Counted from the first letter of the stretch, positions 8,436-17,421 are shown. The stretch is DNA of 64,000 nt from Galbitalea sp036495225 (GCA_036495225.1 DASXNG010000054.1:6071-70070); one strand, 5' to 3'. Made by a program: numbers and translations. The notes: generated by a model from the letters alone, not told the origin.

Positions 8436-9235
8436 GCTTTGAGCTCGGGCCCGCGATCCTGTTCTGCCCCGCGGACCGTCCGGAGCGTTACGACAAGGCG
8501 GCGGCACGGGCGGATGCCGTCATCCTCGACCTCGAGGATGCGGTTGCCGCGGCAGACAAACCTGCTGCCAGGGAGGCCCTGCTCGAGCATCGACTCGACC
8601 CGGCGACGACAATCGTCAGGGTCAACGGCTTCGAGACCGAGCACTTCGAGCTCGACCTCGCCGTCTTACGGGCTACCGATTACCGCACTGTGATGCTGCC
8701 GAAGGCGACGTCGCGCGCCCAGTTGGGGTCGCTTCGCGGGTTCGATGTCGTCGCGCTGTGCGAGACGGCAGCGGGCATCCTGAATGCTCGGGAGATTGCG
8801 GAAGTCGAGCACGTCGTTGCCCTCATGTGGGGCGCGGAAGACCTCGTGGCCTCCCTCGGCGGCACATCGAGCAGGCGCGACGGCCGCTATCGCGACGTCC
8901 CGCGCCAGGCCAGGTCGGCCGTGCTGCTCGCGGGGGCGGCATCCGATGTTGCCGTTATCGACGCTGTGTTCATGGATATCGCGAATCTCGACGGACTCGC
9001 GGAGGAGGCGCAGGATGCCGCCGCCAGCGGTTTCGCCGCGACAGCGTGTATCCACCCGAGCCAGGTCGAGACGATCCGCCAGGCGTATGCCCCCACCCCA
9101 GAGCAGGTCGCGGACGCGCAGGCGCTCCTGGATGCTGCGGCTCACGAACGCGGTGCGTTCAGCTTCCGCGGTCGCATGGTCGACGAGCCTGTGCTCCGCC
9201 ACGCCCGCACCCTCCTCGCCCGTGCCCGGATGTAG
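8432..9235 (+). CDS. HpcH/HpaI aldolase / citrate lyase beta-like protein, probable hydroxymethylglutaryl- or citramalyl-CoA lyase
   Basis: ATG 8432 overlaps the MaoC stop and gives 267 residues. Conserved CitE elements are LFCPADRPERYDKAA, VILDLEDAVAAADK (metal-binding acid), ALCETAAGILNAREIA, LMWGAEDLVASLGG and ACIHPSQVETIR. In mycobacteria the CitE protein of this cluster is a stereospecific beta-hydroxyacyl-CoA lyase of leucine and itaconate dissimilation rather than part of true citrate lyase; the same is inferred here because no citrate lyase alpha or gamma genes are nearby. The TAG stop (9233-9235) is the TAG inside the GTAGTTGGTTGAG end of a dispersed repeat, so the C-terminus appears to have been set by the repeat. 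Confidence 0.88.
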   Translation: MSFELGPAILFCPADRPERYDKAAARADAVILDLEDAVAAADKPAAREALLEHRLDPATTIVRVNGFETEHFELDLAVLRATDYRTVMLPKATSRAQLGSLRGFDVVALCETAAGILNAREIAEVEHVVALMWGAEDLVASLGGTSSRRDGRYRDVPRQARSAVLLAGAASDVAVIDAVFMDIANLDGLAEEAQDAAASGFAATACIHPSQVETIRQAYAPTPEQVADAQALLDAAAHERGAFSFRGRMVDEPVLRHARTLLARARM

Positions 9236-9341
9236 TTGGTTGAGTAGCGCGCCGCGAAGCGGCTCGCGTATCGAAACCTGTTTTCGGAACGCTCAAGTCG
9301 GGTTTCGCTACGACCGCGGCGCGGTCCACTCAACCAACTAC
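9232..9341. repeat. Dispersed inverted repeat, family 1, copy 1
   Basis: This 110-bp element begins GTAGTTGGTTGAGTAGCG and ends ACTCAACCAACTAC, its reverse complement. Inner blocks CGTATCGAAACC and GGGTTTCGCTACG are also complementary, so the single strand can fold into a long branched hairpin. It fills the space between the convergent citE-like gene and the doc gene, and is likely to act as a two-way transcription barrier. Other copies are at 30897-31010 and 31501-31632, with a split copy at 59711-60285. Confidence 0.85.
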
Positions 9342-9737
9342 TCAGGCGACGGCGGGGCCCCTGCCGCGGTCTACCGTCTCCTCGCGGAGCTCGTTCGCGA
9401 TGTCATCCACGGTGGGCAACCGTTCAGTAGAAATAGCCGCGATGAACGTGTACGCGTCACCGTTGGTCATCGCGAGCCGGCGACCGTTTGCGCCGAGAAA
9501 CACGGTGAGAGCAGCGAGCGCCAGCTTGTGATTGCCCGACTCCAGCCCTTTGGTGCGTGCGAGTGACTGCACGAGGGCCGCAGCCTTGTCTTCCAGTGTC
9601 GGGTAGACATCCTCACCCTCGTATCGTGCGCGAGGACGCGCGAGCGCTGCCTCGATGAGTCCGAGATCTCGCACGGAAACTTCGCCGAGGGTGCGCTCGG
9701 CGATGTAGACCAGCTCGGGCAACGAGAGGTAGATCAC
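9342..9737 (-). CDS. Doc/Fic-fold toxin of an RHH-Doc toxin-antitoxin pair, with degenerate active-site motif
   Basis: The 131-residue protein matches death-on-curing (Doc) proteins in length and layout: an N-terminal YLSLPELVYIAERTLG segment, IEAALARPRA, KAAALVQSLAR, the Fic core, then FLGANGRRLAMTNGDAY. Where active Doc proteins carry HPFxDGNKR, this one reads KGLESGNHK: the catalytic histidine and most of the motif are lost although the GN turn remains. It may be an inactive or altered AMP/phosphotransferase. It overlaps the upstream RHH gene by 4 bp, as TA pairs do, and its stop immediately abuts a family 1 repeat. A second locus at 35665-36242 has an intact motif. Confidence 0.82.
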   Translation of the reverse strand: MIYLSLPELVYIAERTLGEVSVRDLGLIEAALARPRARYEGEDVYPTLEDKAAALVQSLARTKGLESGNHKLALAALTVFLGANGRRLAMTNGDAYTFIAAISTERLPTVDDIANELREETVDRGRGPAVA

Positions 9738-9937
9738 CGGCTGAGCCGCTCGAGCGCCTCAGCATAGATCGGCAACTCCTCATCGAGGATCTCGTCGATC
9801 AGATCGGCCCGGCTGTGCGCCTCGATGTACTCGCGGATGGCCTGCCTCGCGACCTCCTGCATGGAACGTGCCTCGTGGTCGGCGCGTTTGCGCAGAGCAT
9901 CCAGTTCGTCGGCTGTCAGCCGGAGCGTCATTGCCAT
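9734..9937 (-). CDS. Ribbon-helix-helix antitoxin partner of the Doc-like protein
   Basis: The 67-residue protein begins MAMTLRLTADELDALRKRAD, a ribbon-helix-helix start in which the short strand (AMTLRL) contacts DNA, followed by helices (SMQEVARQAIREYIEAH) and an acidic tail (DEILDEELPIYAEALERL) that would bind and block the toxin. It overlaps the toxin gene by 4 bp. The N-terminus is nearly identical to that of the antitoxin at 35665. The perfect palindrome at 9944-9956, just upstream of the start codon, is the probable autoregulatory operator. Confidence 0.83.
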   Translation of the reverse strand: MAMTLRLTADELDALRKRADHEARSMQEVARQAIREYIEAHSRADLIDEILDEELPIYAEALERLSR

Positions 9938-9943
9938 ACGTCC

Positions 9944-9956
9944 ACGGTATTACCGT
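9944..9956. promoter_or_regulatory. Palindromic operator of the first RHH-Doc module
   Basis: Bases ACGGTATTACCGT form a perfect 6-1-6 palindrome, 6 bp upstream of the antitoxin ATG on the minus strand. On that strand it contains TAATAC, a plausible -10 element, so binding would block transcription. No convincing -35 was seen at the expected distance. Confidence 0.55.
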
Positions 9957-9978
9957 TGACACCGCAATGTAAGGGCGA

Positions 9979-10413
9979 CTATTCCTCGAAGGTATTGACC
10001 ATCGCGAACGCCGCCCGTTCGAGGTAGCCCCACAGCGTGGCGTCCTGCAGCGGCGGCAACTCGATGCTGTCTAGCGCGGCACGCATGTGGTGCAGCCAGC
10101 GGTCGCGGGCAGCAGGATTCACTTTGAAGGGTTGGTGGCGCATTCGGAGCCTCGGATGTCCGCGCTCCTGGCTGTACGTGCCAGGGCCACCCCAGTACTG
10201 TTCGAGAAACCCGGTGAGCCGCTGGATGGCGCCTTCGAGGTCTTCTTCCGGATACAGCGGGCGCAAGAGTTCGTCGTCCGCGACTCCCGCGTAGAACGCG
10301 CGCACCAGTTTCTCGAATGTTGGCCTGCCGCCGACCTCGCGCCAGAAGTTGCCGGTGACCGCTTCGCCACCTTCGGACGCGCGGAGGGTGAGCGGGCTCT
10401 TGTCGTCACTCAT
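9979..10413 (-). CDS. glbO: Group II truncated haemoglobin (trHbO)
   Basis: Start set at ATG 10413 (MSDDKSP), giving 144 residues and an 8-bp overlap with the upstream channel gene; an earlier in-frame ATG at 10428 would only add five residues. Group II truncated haemoglobin features are clear: RAFYAGV with the B10 tyrosine, the QYWGGP segment around CD1, RLRMRHQPF with the proximal haem histidine, and RDRWLHHM with the G8 tryptophan. Such proteins bind oxygen and protect against nitric oxide or peroxide in actinobacteria. It is the last gene of the minus-strand run that begins with pepN. Confidence 0.93.
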   Translation of the reverse strand: MSDDKSPLTLRASEGGEAVTGNFWREVGGRPTFEKLVRAFYAGVADDELLRPLYPEEDLEGAIQRLTGFLEQYWGGPGTYSQERGHPRLRMRHQPFKVNPAARDRWLHHMRAALDSIELPPLQDATLWGYLERAAFAMVNTFEE

Positions 10414-11533
10414 CTGTGGGCTTCGCATCTTTCGGCTCCGGCGGGGCGGTTGTGGGATCGCGCTTCGGCAGGGGCAGCGTCGTCGCGCGTGGGTCTTTCA
10501 CGGTGCTCTTTCGCCTACCGCGCGGTGGCTTCGGGTCTTCGGTCGTCACGACCGGGCTCGGGGTGGTGCGCGGTGGGCGAGCGCCGCCAACACTCTCTGC
10601 ACCATCGAACCCACTGAGCACGACAGCATTGAGCGATGGGAGCTGGACGCCCATGTCGTCGAGTGTCGACTTGACCGTCGCGCGCAGTTCGCGAGCGACA
10701 TCATCCTTGCTGCCCGGCACCGTCTTCATCACGAGACGGATCACGATTGCTTCAGCCGAGATCGACTCGATGCCCCACAGCTCCGGCTTCTCGATGATCC
10801 GTGCCCGCCACTTGGTGTTGGTCGCAAGGTCGGTCGCCGCGGCAAGGATGCGCCGCTGCACCTCCTGCACGTCCGCGTCGTACGGAACGGCGAGGTCAAG
10901 GATGACGCGGGACCAGCCCTGCGACATGTTGCCAACCCGAAGGATCTCGCCGTTGCGGCAGAACCAGACTGTGCCGTTGACGTCACGAATGGTTGTGATG
11001 CGGATGGCAACAGCCTCGACGACTCCAGTCGCTGCCCCGACGTCGACGACGTCGCCAACCCCGTACTGGTCTTCGGCGACCATGAACAACCCGTTGAGCA
11101 CATCCTTGACCACGTTTTGTGCGCCGAATCCGAGACCCGCACCGAGCGCGCCGGTCAGAAGCGCGAACGAGGCGGTGATGGTCGGATTAATGGATGTCAC
11201 GATCAACAGCACCGCCACGATCACGATCACGACCGAAACGATGTTGTTCAGCACGTTGCCGAGCGTTCTGGTGCGCTGAACCGTACGCGCGGCGGCGAGC
11301 GGCGACGACAGCAGCGCGTGCGTGTCGGCGACGTTCTGCTTTTTCTTGACGCCGTTCACAATGCGGTCGACGGAGCGATTGATCACGAACCGCAGGATGA
11401 TCCGCGCAATGAGCGCGATGATGATGATCGCGACGATGTTGACGAGCGATTTCCACGCGTTGTTGATGTGCAGATACGCGAGGAACTGGTCCCACCAGTC
11501 GGGTGTCGGGAGAGTTGCTGCGAGGTAAACCAT
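10406..11533 (-). CDS. MscS-family mechanosensitive ion channel
   Basis: The 375-residue membrane protein has three N-terminal hydrophobic segments (about residues 28-50, 95-113 and 118-140). The third is Gly/Ala-rich (GALGAGLGFGAQNVVKDVLN), the pore-lining helix of MscS channels, followed by the beta domain (YGVGDVVDVGAATGVVEAVA, IRDVNGTVWFCRNGEI). The last 80 residues are a Pro/Lys/Thr-rich, probably disordered cytoplasmic tail. It would release solutes on hypo-osmotic shock. It lies 47 bp after the ABC permease gene and overlaps glbO. Confidence 0.92.
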   Translation of the reverse strand: MVYLAATLPTPDWWDQFLAYLHINNAWKSLVNIVAIIIIALIARIILRFVINRSVDRIVNGVKKKQNVADTHALLSSPLAAARTVQRTRTLGNVLNNIVSVVIVIVAVLLIVTSINPTITASFALLTGALGAGLGFGAQNVVKDVLNGLFMVAEDQYGVGDVVDVGAATGVVEAVAIRITTIRDVNGTVWFCRNGEILRVGNMSQGWSRVILDLAVPYDADVQEVQRRILAAATDLATNTKWRARIIEKPELWGIESISAEAIVIRLVMKTVPGSKDDVARELRATVKSTLDDMGVQLPSLNAVVLSGFDGAESVGGARPPRTTPSPVVTTEDPKPPRGRRKSTVKDPRATTLPLPKRDPTTAPPEPKDAKPTDE

Positions 11534-11580
11534 ATGGCTACCCAGTCTTCCCTATTCGGCTGGTGAAGCTGAAGCCAGGG

Positions 11581-12429
11581 TCACGCGTCCCGCCGCTTGA
11601 CCAGCACCAGGGAGACCACGAACAGCACGACGAACCAGCCGAGCAGTACGAGTCCACCGGTGTAGGCGTCGAGCGAAATGACCCCGTCGATGCCGGACGG
11701 TGCGCTGCTGTTGTAGTCGTACACCTTCGCGCCGGCGTTCGTCGGCAGGAAGGCGATGATGTTGTATGCCCAGGTGGCGCCAGTCGTGGCTGCGACGATT
11801 CCGAGGATCGCCGGGACGACCAGCACGAGACCGATCGCGGTCGCAATGCCGGCGGCGGTGCTACGGATGATCGCGCCGATGCTGAACGCAATGAGGCTGA
11901 TCACGGCGAGATACGCGGCAGCGCCGAAGAGGCTGAGTAGAACCTTGCTGTTTCCGAGGTCCGGGTAGACGCCCTTGACGTGCATGAGGGGAAAGCACAC
12001 CGCGACCGTACCGAAGACGGCGATCAGGGCGACCACGAAGGTCGTCACTCCCAGCACGATGGCCTTGCCGAACATCGTTCCGAGACGCTTGGGATCCGCG
12101 GCAAACGTCGCCCGGATCATCCCAGTGCCGTACTCGCCGCTGATGACCAGAACCCCGAGCACGGAGAAGACCAGCTGTCCGATACCCGTGCCGCCGGTCG
12201 CGTAGAGCACCGCCATTGCCTGCTGCTCCGCGTAGCTCAGGTTCGGCGTGGTCGCGCCGGGCCGCTGGATCGTCGACAGCAGCAGGCCGACGCCGATCGT
12301 GAGGAGAATGACGATGACACAGCACCAGAAGGTGGAGCGCAGGGTCCACAGCTTGATGATTTCCGAGCGGAGTATGCCGCCAAACGTGAGGCGCGTGTTG
12401 CGAAGGTCCGCGTGAGATGTTGTGGTCAT
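11581..12429 (-). CDS. ABC-2 type exporter permease
   Basis: The 282-residue protein has about six hydrophobic segments: FWCCVIVILLTIGVGLLL near the N-terminus, then GQLVFSVLGVLVISGEYGTG, AIVLGVTTFVVALIAVFGTV, SLFGAAAYLAVISLIAFSIG, GLVLVVPAILGIVAATTG and a C-terminal LVLLGWFVVLFVVSLVLV. The SGEYGTGMIRATFAADPKR segment is typical of ABC-2 membrane subunits that pair with NatA-like ATPases. Its start overlaps the ATPase gene by 4 bp, so the two form one exporter. Substrate unknown. Confidence 0.9.
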   Translation of the reverse strand: MTTTSHADLRNTRLTFGGILRSEIIKLWTLRSTFWCCVIVILLTIGVGLLLSTIQRPGATTPNLSYAEQQAMAVLYATGGTGIGQLVFSVLGVLVISGEYGTGMIRATFAADPKRLGTMFGKAIVLGVTTFVVALIAVFGTVAVCFPLMHVKGVYPDLGNSKVLLSLFGAAAYLAVISLIAFSIGAIIRSTAAGIATAIGLVLVVPAILGIVAATTGATWAYNIIAFLPTNAGAKVYDYNSSAPSGIDGVISLDAYTGGLVLLGWFVVLFVVSLVLVKRRDA

Positions 12430-13340
12430 GCTGCGTCCCCGCCCGCTCGGTATTCGACGTCGTCTTGCGTGAGTTCGAGGTACGCCTCCTCGAGTGAGGC
12501 TTCGATGGGAGTGAGCTCGTGGAGCACGATCTGCGATCCGGCGGCCAGTTCACCGATGTGCTCGGACGTGAGACCGCTGACGGTGAGCGTGTTGTTTTCG
12601 CCCGCAGTCACGGTGACATCCGGTCGAGCCAGGAGGGTCGCGAAGCGCGCAGCATCCGGTGTTCGCACCTTGACGGCCTGACCGGTCGCCTGGCTCAGGA
12701 TGTCTCCGACCGGCGCATCCGCGATGATCCGGCCGCGCCCGAGCACGATGATCTGGTCGGCGGTCAGCGCCATCTCGCTCATGAGGTGCGATGAGAGGAA
12801 GACGGTTCGACCCTCGGCGGCGAGGTGCCGCGCGAGCGTTCGCACCCAGATCACGCCCTCAGGGTCGAGGCCGTTGACCGGCTCGTCGAGGATCAGGATG
12901 CCCGGATCCCCGAGCAGCGCGGTGGCGATGCCGAGGCGCTGGCCCATGCCGAGCGAAAACCCGCCAACGCGTTTGCGCGCAACCGATTCGAGGCCGGTCA
13001 GTGCGATGACCTCATTGACGCGCTTCTTACCGATGCCGCCCGTGGCCGCGATGGCCTGTAGATGTGCGTACGCGGACCGTCCGGTGTGGACGGCCTTGGC
13101 ATCGAGCAGCACGCCGACCTCGTGGAGTGGCGCCTTGAGGTCCGCGTAGCGCTGTCCGTTGATCAGCACGGTCCCGGCAGTCGGACGATCGAGCCCGACG
13201 ATCAGTCGCATGGTCGTGGACTTTCCTGCGCCGTTCGGTCCCAGGAAGCCGGTCACGAGACCGGGGCGCACGGCGAAATCAATGTGGTCGACAGCGACTT
13301 TTTCGCCGTAACGCTTGGTCAGTCCGTGCGCCTCGATCAT
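12426..13340 (-). CDS. ABC exporter ATP-binding protein
   Basis: The 304-residue ATPase has Walker A GPNGAGKST, signature FSLGMGQRLG (an S-L-G-M variant of LSGGQ), Walker B LILDEPVNGLD and the H-loop FLSSHLMSEM. The C-terminal 80 residues are the extra domain common in exporters of the bacitracin/lantibiotic-resistance type. It precedes and overlaps the ABC-2 permease and follows pepN by only 3 bp, so all three may be cotranscribed. Natural role unknown; peptide or antibiotic export is a possibility from family resemblance only. Confidence 0.92.
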   Translation of the reverse strand: MIEAHGLTKRYGEKVAVDHIDFAVRPGLVTGFLGPNGAGKSTTMRLIVGLDRPTAGTVLINGQRYADLKAPLHEVGVLLDAKAVHTGRSAYAHLQAIAATGGIGKKRVNEVIALTGLESVARKRVGGFSLGMGQRLGIATALLGDPGILILDEPVNGLDPEGVIWVRTLARHLAAEGRTVFLSSHLMSEMALTADQIIVLGRGRIIADAPVGDILSQATGQAVKVRTPDAARFATLLARPDVTVTAGENNTLTVSGLTSEHIGELAAGSQIVLHELTPIEASLEEAYLELTQDDVEYRAGGDAA

Positions 13341-13343
13341 GCG

Positions 13344-15887
13344 TTACGCGTCCTTTGCTTGTGCTTTGAGTGCCCGTTCGACGCCAGCGAGGTTCTCGAC
13401 GACGAGCCGTCGCAGTGCCGGGGTGTCGCTGTTCGCCTTCAGCCACGCGTTGGTCGCATCGACCAGTTCCTGCGAGACCAGCGGGGTCGGGTAGAGCCCG
13501 AGCACGATGTACTCGGCGATCTTGTAGCTGCGTGTCTTCCAGATCTCGTTGAGTGCGTCGAAGTACGGCGCGATCTGGCCCCCGAGAGACGAAGGGTCGT
13601 TGGTGTGCTGGTAGCCGACGCCCACACTGCGAACGATGAGGTTCGACTGGTCGTCCTTCGACACCAACGACTCGAATGCGGTCTTCTTGCCCTCCGCGGT
13701 CGGGATTGTCGCCGAAGCGCGCGCAGCCGACTGCTGACCCGTCGCTGTGTTGTCCTTGGCGAGTGCGGAGTCGATCTCGGTCTGGCCGGCCGCGCCGTTC
13801 AGCACGAGGCCCTCGAGCAGCTCCCAGTCGAGGTCGGTGTCGATCTCGAGGCCGGACAACTCGCCGGACCCATCGCGCAACCCCTTCAGCGCTTCCACAT
13901 GGGCGGGCGTCGACGCGATGTTTGCGAAGAACTTCACGAACTGGAACTGCGCGTCGGATGCCGGCTCGGCCGCAAGCGCAAGGGCCCACAGTTCGTCGCC
14001 CACGGTTGTGATGATCTCGCCGCGAGTCGTCGGGGCGACGTACGCGCGCGCTGCCGTAAGCAGTTGCGTGAGCGTCGTACGGACGGTGGTCGACTCCGTC
14101 TCGCTCGCGATGTTGCCGAGCACGAGCTTGATGTAGTCGCTGGCCTTCGCTTCCGCATCGCGAACCGCGTCCCACGCGGCACCCCAGACGAGGGTGCGCG
14201 CGAGGGGGTTCTCGATTGAGGCGAGGTGGTCGATCGCCACTGCGAGCGACTCGTCGTCGAGCCGGATCTTCGCGTAGGCGAGGTCGTCGTCGTTGAGCAG
14301 CACGAGCGCGGGCTTCTTCAGTCCGACGAGCTCGTCGACCGAGGTGCTTGCGCCCGCGACATCCAACTCCACGCGGTGAATGCGAGTGAGCTTGCTGTTG
14401 TCGTCGAAGTCGTACAGCCCGATCGCGAGGCGGTGAGGTCGGATAGTCGGATAGTCGGCATCCGCGGTCTGGGCGATCGTGAAGCTCGTGATGACCCCGT
14501 CGGAATCCGTCTCGATCTCCGGACGCAGCGTGTTGACGCCCGCGGTCTCGAGCCAGAGCTTCGACCACTCGGCGAGCTCACGCCCCGACGTCGTCTCGAG
14601 CTCTGAGAGCAGGTCGGCGAGCTCCGTGTTCGCGAACTGGTGCTTCTTGAAGTACGCGGCGACGCCCTCAAAGAACGCGTCGATGCCGACCCAGGCGACC
14701 AGCTGCTTCAGGACCGATCCGCCCTTGGCGTAGGTAATGCCGTCGAAGTTGACCTGAACGTCTTCGAGGTCGTTGATGGTCGCGACAACCGGGTGCGTCG
14801 AAGGCAGCTGGTCCTGGCGGTACGCCCAGCTTTTCTCCATGGCGGCGAAGGTCGTCCATGCCTCGGTCCACTCGGTGGCTTCTGCCGCCGCCATCGCGGA
14901 CGCCCACTCGGCGAATGACTCGTTGAGCCAGAGGTCGTTCCACCACTTCATCGTCACTAGGTCGCCGAACCACATATGGGCGAGCTCGTGAAGGATCGTG
15001 ATGACGCGGCGTTCCTTGATCGCGTCTGTGACCTTGGAACGGAACACGTAGGTCTCGGTGAAGGTCACCGCACCGGCGTTCTCCATCGCGCCCGCGTTGA
15101 ACTCGGGAACGAAGAGCTGGTCGTACTTCTCGAACGGGTAGGCGTAGTCGAACTTGGCCTCGTAGTAGGCAAATCCCTCGCGGGTCTTCTCGAAGATGTA
15201 GTCGGCGTCGACAAACTCCGAGAGCGACTTGCGGGAGAAGATCGCGAGCGGAATGGTGCGACCGTCGGCCGAGGTGAGGAAGTCACGCACCACCTCGTAT
15301 GGTCCTGCGATGAGCGCGGTGACGTAGCTCGAGAGCACGGGGGTGGGTGCGAAGGCCCAGGTGGATGCGCCCGCGTGGGCGGCCACGGCCTCCGGCGTCG
15401 GCGAGTTACTGACGACTTGCCAGTTGCTCGGCGCGGTGACCGTGAATTGGAACGTCGCCTTGAGGTCCGGCTGCTCGAAGACGGCAAAAACCCGTCGGCT
15501 GTCAGGGACCTCGAACTGCGAATAGAGGTACACCTCGCCGTCGACCGGGTCCACGAAGCGGTGGAGTCCCTCGCCGGTGTTGGTGTACTCGGCGTCTGCG
15601 ACGACAACGAGTTCGTTCTGCTCGGAAAGGCCCTCAAGCTGGATGCGAACGCCGTCGCTGACGGCGGCGGGGTCGAGCGCGACGCCGTTGAGCGTGACCG
15701 AGTGAACCGTGCGAGTGAAGGCATCAATAAAGGTGGATGACCCGGGCCTGGCGCTGAACTTCACGGTGGTCTTCGACCCGAAGGTCTCCGCCCCGGTCGT
15801 GAGGTCTAGCTCGACCTCGTAGCTGGCGACATCCAGAAGCGCCTTGCGCTCCTGGGCTTCGACGCGGGTGAGGTTCTCTCCTGGCAC
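13344..15887 (-). CDS. pepN: Aminopeptidase N (M1 zinc metallopeptidase)
   Basis: Start set at GTG 15887: the sequence AGGGAG lies 6 bp upstream, whereas an in-frame TTG at 15893 directly touches it. The product has 847 residues. M1 hallmarks are FNAGAMENAG (substrate-binding GAMEN) and HELAHMWFGDLV followed by NESFAEW, giving the HExxH-x18-E zinc site. An N-terminal beta domain and a long C-terminal ERAP1-like helical domain complete the usual actinobacterial architecture. It removes N-terminal amino acids from peptides in the cytoplasm. It heads the minus-strand run with the ABC exporter. Confidence 0.96.
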   Translation of the reverse strand: MPGENLTRVEAQERKALLDVASYEVELDLTTGAETFGSKTTVKFSARPGSSTFIDAFTRTVHSVTLNGVALDPAAVSDGVRIQLEGLSEQNELVVVADAEYTNTGEGLHRFVDPVDGEVYLYSQFEVPDSRRVFAVFEQPDLKATFQFTVTAPSNWQVVSNSPTPEAVAAHAGASTWAFAPTPVLSSYVTALIAGPYEVVRDFLTSADGRTIPLAIFSRKSLSEFVDADYIFEKTREGFAYYEAKFDYAYPFEKYDQLFVPEFNAGAMENAGAVTFTETYVFRSKVTDAIKERRVITILHELAHMWFGDLVTMKWWNDLWLNESFAEWASAMAAAEATEWTEAWTTFAAMEKSWAYRQDQLPSTHPVVATINDLEDVQVNFDGITYAKGGSVLKQLVAWVGIDAFFEGVAAYFKKHQFANTELADLLSELETTSGRELAEWSKLWLETAGVNTLRPEIETDSDGVITSFTIAQTADADYPTIRPHRLAIGLYDFDDNSKLTRIHRVELDVAGASTSVDELVGLKKPALVLLNDDDLAYAKIRLDDESLAVAIDHLASIENPLARTLVWGAAWDAVRDAEAKASDYIKLVLGNIASETESTTVRTTLTQLLTAARAYVAPTTRGEIITTVGDELWALALAAEPASDAQFQFVKFFANIASTPAHVEALKGLRDGSGELSGLEIDTDLDWELLEGLVLNGAAGQTEIDSALAKDNTATGQQSAARASATIPTAEGKKTAFESLVSKDDQSNLIVRSVGVGYQHTNDPSSLGGQIAPYFDALNEIWKTRSYKIAEYIVLGLYPTPLVSQELVDATNAWLKANSDTPALRRLVVENLAGVERALKAQAKDA

Positions 15888-15979
15888 TGACAACTCCCTC
15901 TAGTTCATGAACCGGGTCGGTGTTCAGGCACCTGGTCCGAACAGGAGTCTAGTTGTGCCGCCTTGGCGCAGCGGAAACC

Positions 15980-16663
15980 CTAGACGCGTGCGTGAACTCG
16001 CTCGATCGGCTCCGGTACTGGCACCGGCAGTGGCGCAGGCGTTAGCAGGTTTGTGCACTCTTCAATCGCCAACTCAAGCAGCGCCGCGAGGCGCTCGTCG
16101 GTGTCCGGAACGCAGGCGTCCGCTATCCCGATGGCCGACGTGCGCAGCACAGCTTCGTCGTTGATCCGTGGCAACTCGCCACCGCGGGGCGAGATCTGCT
16201 CGATGAAGTCGCTCGCCCACTTCTCTGTGCCGGGGGCCATCAGGAAGGCCGCGCGGATGCGCAGGCGAGTGCGTTCGATGACCGGCCCGTCCCAATCGGC
16301 CATGATGCGCTCGCAGCGCACGAGGCCGGTGGCGAGAGCCCGCTGGCGCGCCATGCTCGCGATCGGCAGGGCGCTCGCCCCCGCAAGGGATGCGACGACG
16401 ACCGGCACTCGCGGGTCGTTGCCATTCAAACCGATCACCGACGAGATGTGCACGCTCAGGCGCGAGCGGGACTCATCGGAACTGAGATCATTCACCAACC
16501 GGGCAAGCGCTGCGAGGCTCGGATGCGTGCACGCCGGGCGATCGCTCCAGCGCTCGCCCGCGAGGTATGACGCATATTCCATGAAGCACGCGCCTCGCTT
16601 GGCATTCCGGTGGCGTCCCGCCGATAGGACCGGCAGAAATTCTTCTATGGGCTGTGCCGTCAT
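15980..16663 (-). CDS. Conserved actinobacterial protein of unknown function
   Basis: The 227-residue protein is recognisable as a conserved actinobacterial hypothetical by GRHRNAKRGACFMEYASYLA followed by GERWSDRPACTHPSLAALAR near the N-terminus. The rest is mostly helical with no signal peptide or obvious catalytic motif, and the last 20 residues are Pro/Val-rich. It stands alone between pepN and the divergent DinB-like gene. No function is assigned. Start ATG 16663. Confidence 0.8.
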   Translation of the reverse strand: MTAQPIEEFLPVLSAGRHRNAKRGACFMEYASYLAGERWSDRPACTHPSLAALARLVNDLSSDESRSRLSVHISSVIGLNGNDPRVPVVVASLAGASALPIASMARQRALATGLVRCERIMADWDGPVIERTRLRIRAAFLMAPGTEKWASDFIEQISPRGGELPRINDEAVLRTSAIGIADACVPDTDERLAALLELAIEECTNLLTPAPLPVPVPEPIERVHARV

Positions 16664-16774
16664 GACGGACTCCTCAGTTCCCGAGAACGGTGGTTTCTAG
16701 TCTGCTCCTGCTGCGCGGCGGTGTCGAGAGTTACGATGCCCCTCAGCGTCACCGGCCGCTGCTACTTTGAATCC

Positions 16775-17392
16775 ATGAGCGATGTCGACGAAGGTCTCCC
16801 GCCAGAACTGACTCCCGAGCAGAAACTGTTTCTCGCGTCAGACGCCGCGCTGCGCGAAGTCATCGACCAGTTGAAATCCGAGCAGCTGGACGTGCCCGTT
16901 CCCGCGAATTGGTCGTCGAGTCCTAACCCAACGATGCGCAGGGTGCTCGCGGCTCACACGAAGGACGAGGCTTGGGTGCCAGACGTTCTCGCAGGCAAGA
17001 CCATGGAGGAGGTCGGTGACACCTGGACCGGTGATCTCGGCGGCGCAGACCCGATCGCCGCGTACAACCACTACAACGACCTCGCCACCGCTGCCGTGTC
17101 TGCGCCGCTCAAAGACGGGCAGATCGCGCACCTCAGTTACGGCGACTTCCCGGTGGCGACCTACTTCGAGCACACCAGCTACTACCGCGGCTTCCAGGCC
17201 CCCGTGATCGCGAAACTCGTCGGGATCCCCTTCGCGATGAGCGATGATCTCATCGACATGCTGTGGTCGTCCGTCGAGCCACAAATCGAGCAGTTGCGCG
17301 CCATTCACGTGTTCGGTCCACCAATCGAAGTTCCGGATGGCGCGAACCGGGAGGCGCTGCTCCTCGGCATGACCGGGTTCTGGACTCCGTAG
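16775..17392 (+). CDS. DinB/maleylpyruvate isomerase-like protein (uncertain)
   Basis: Start at ATG 16775 (MSDVDEGLPPEL), giving 205 residues; the frame opens 18 codons earlier without family-like sequence. The early RRVLAAHTKDEAWVPDVLAG and DPIAAYNHYNDLATAAV segments resemble the four-helix DinB or TIGR03086-type proteins, many of which use mycothiol. The later histidines of the metal site were not identified with confidence, so the family call is tentative. It lies 29 bp before rpiB and may be cotranscribed with it. Confidence 0.7.
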   Translation: MSDVDEGLPPELTPEQKLFLASDAALREVIDQLKSEQLDVPVPANWSSSPNPTMRRVLAAHTKDEAWVPDVLAGKTMEEVGDTWTGDLGGADPIAAYNHYNDLATAAVSAPLKDGQIAHLSYGDFPVATYFEHTSYYRGFQAPVIAKLVGIPFAMSDDLIDMLWSSVEPQIEQLRAIHVFGPPIEVPDGANREALLLGMTGFWTP

Positions 17393-17421
17393 CGGTCGCT
17401 CGCGATTCTAAACTTGAGACC

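Noticed and set aside
12426..13340. Bacitracin or lantibiotic resistance transporter
   Set aside because: The ABC pair has a generic exporter pattern only; no immunity or biosynthetic genes are near, so no specific substrate was assigned.
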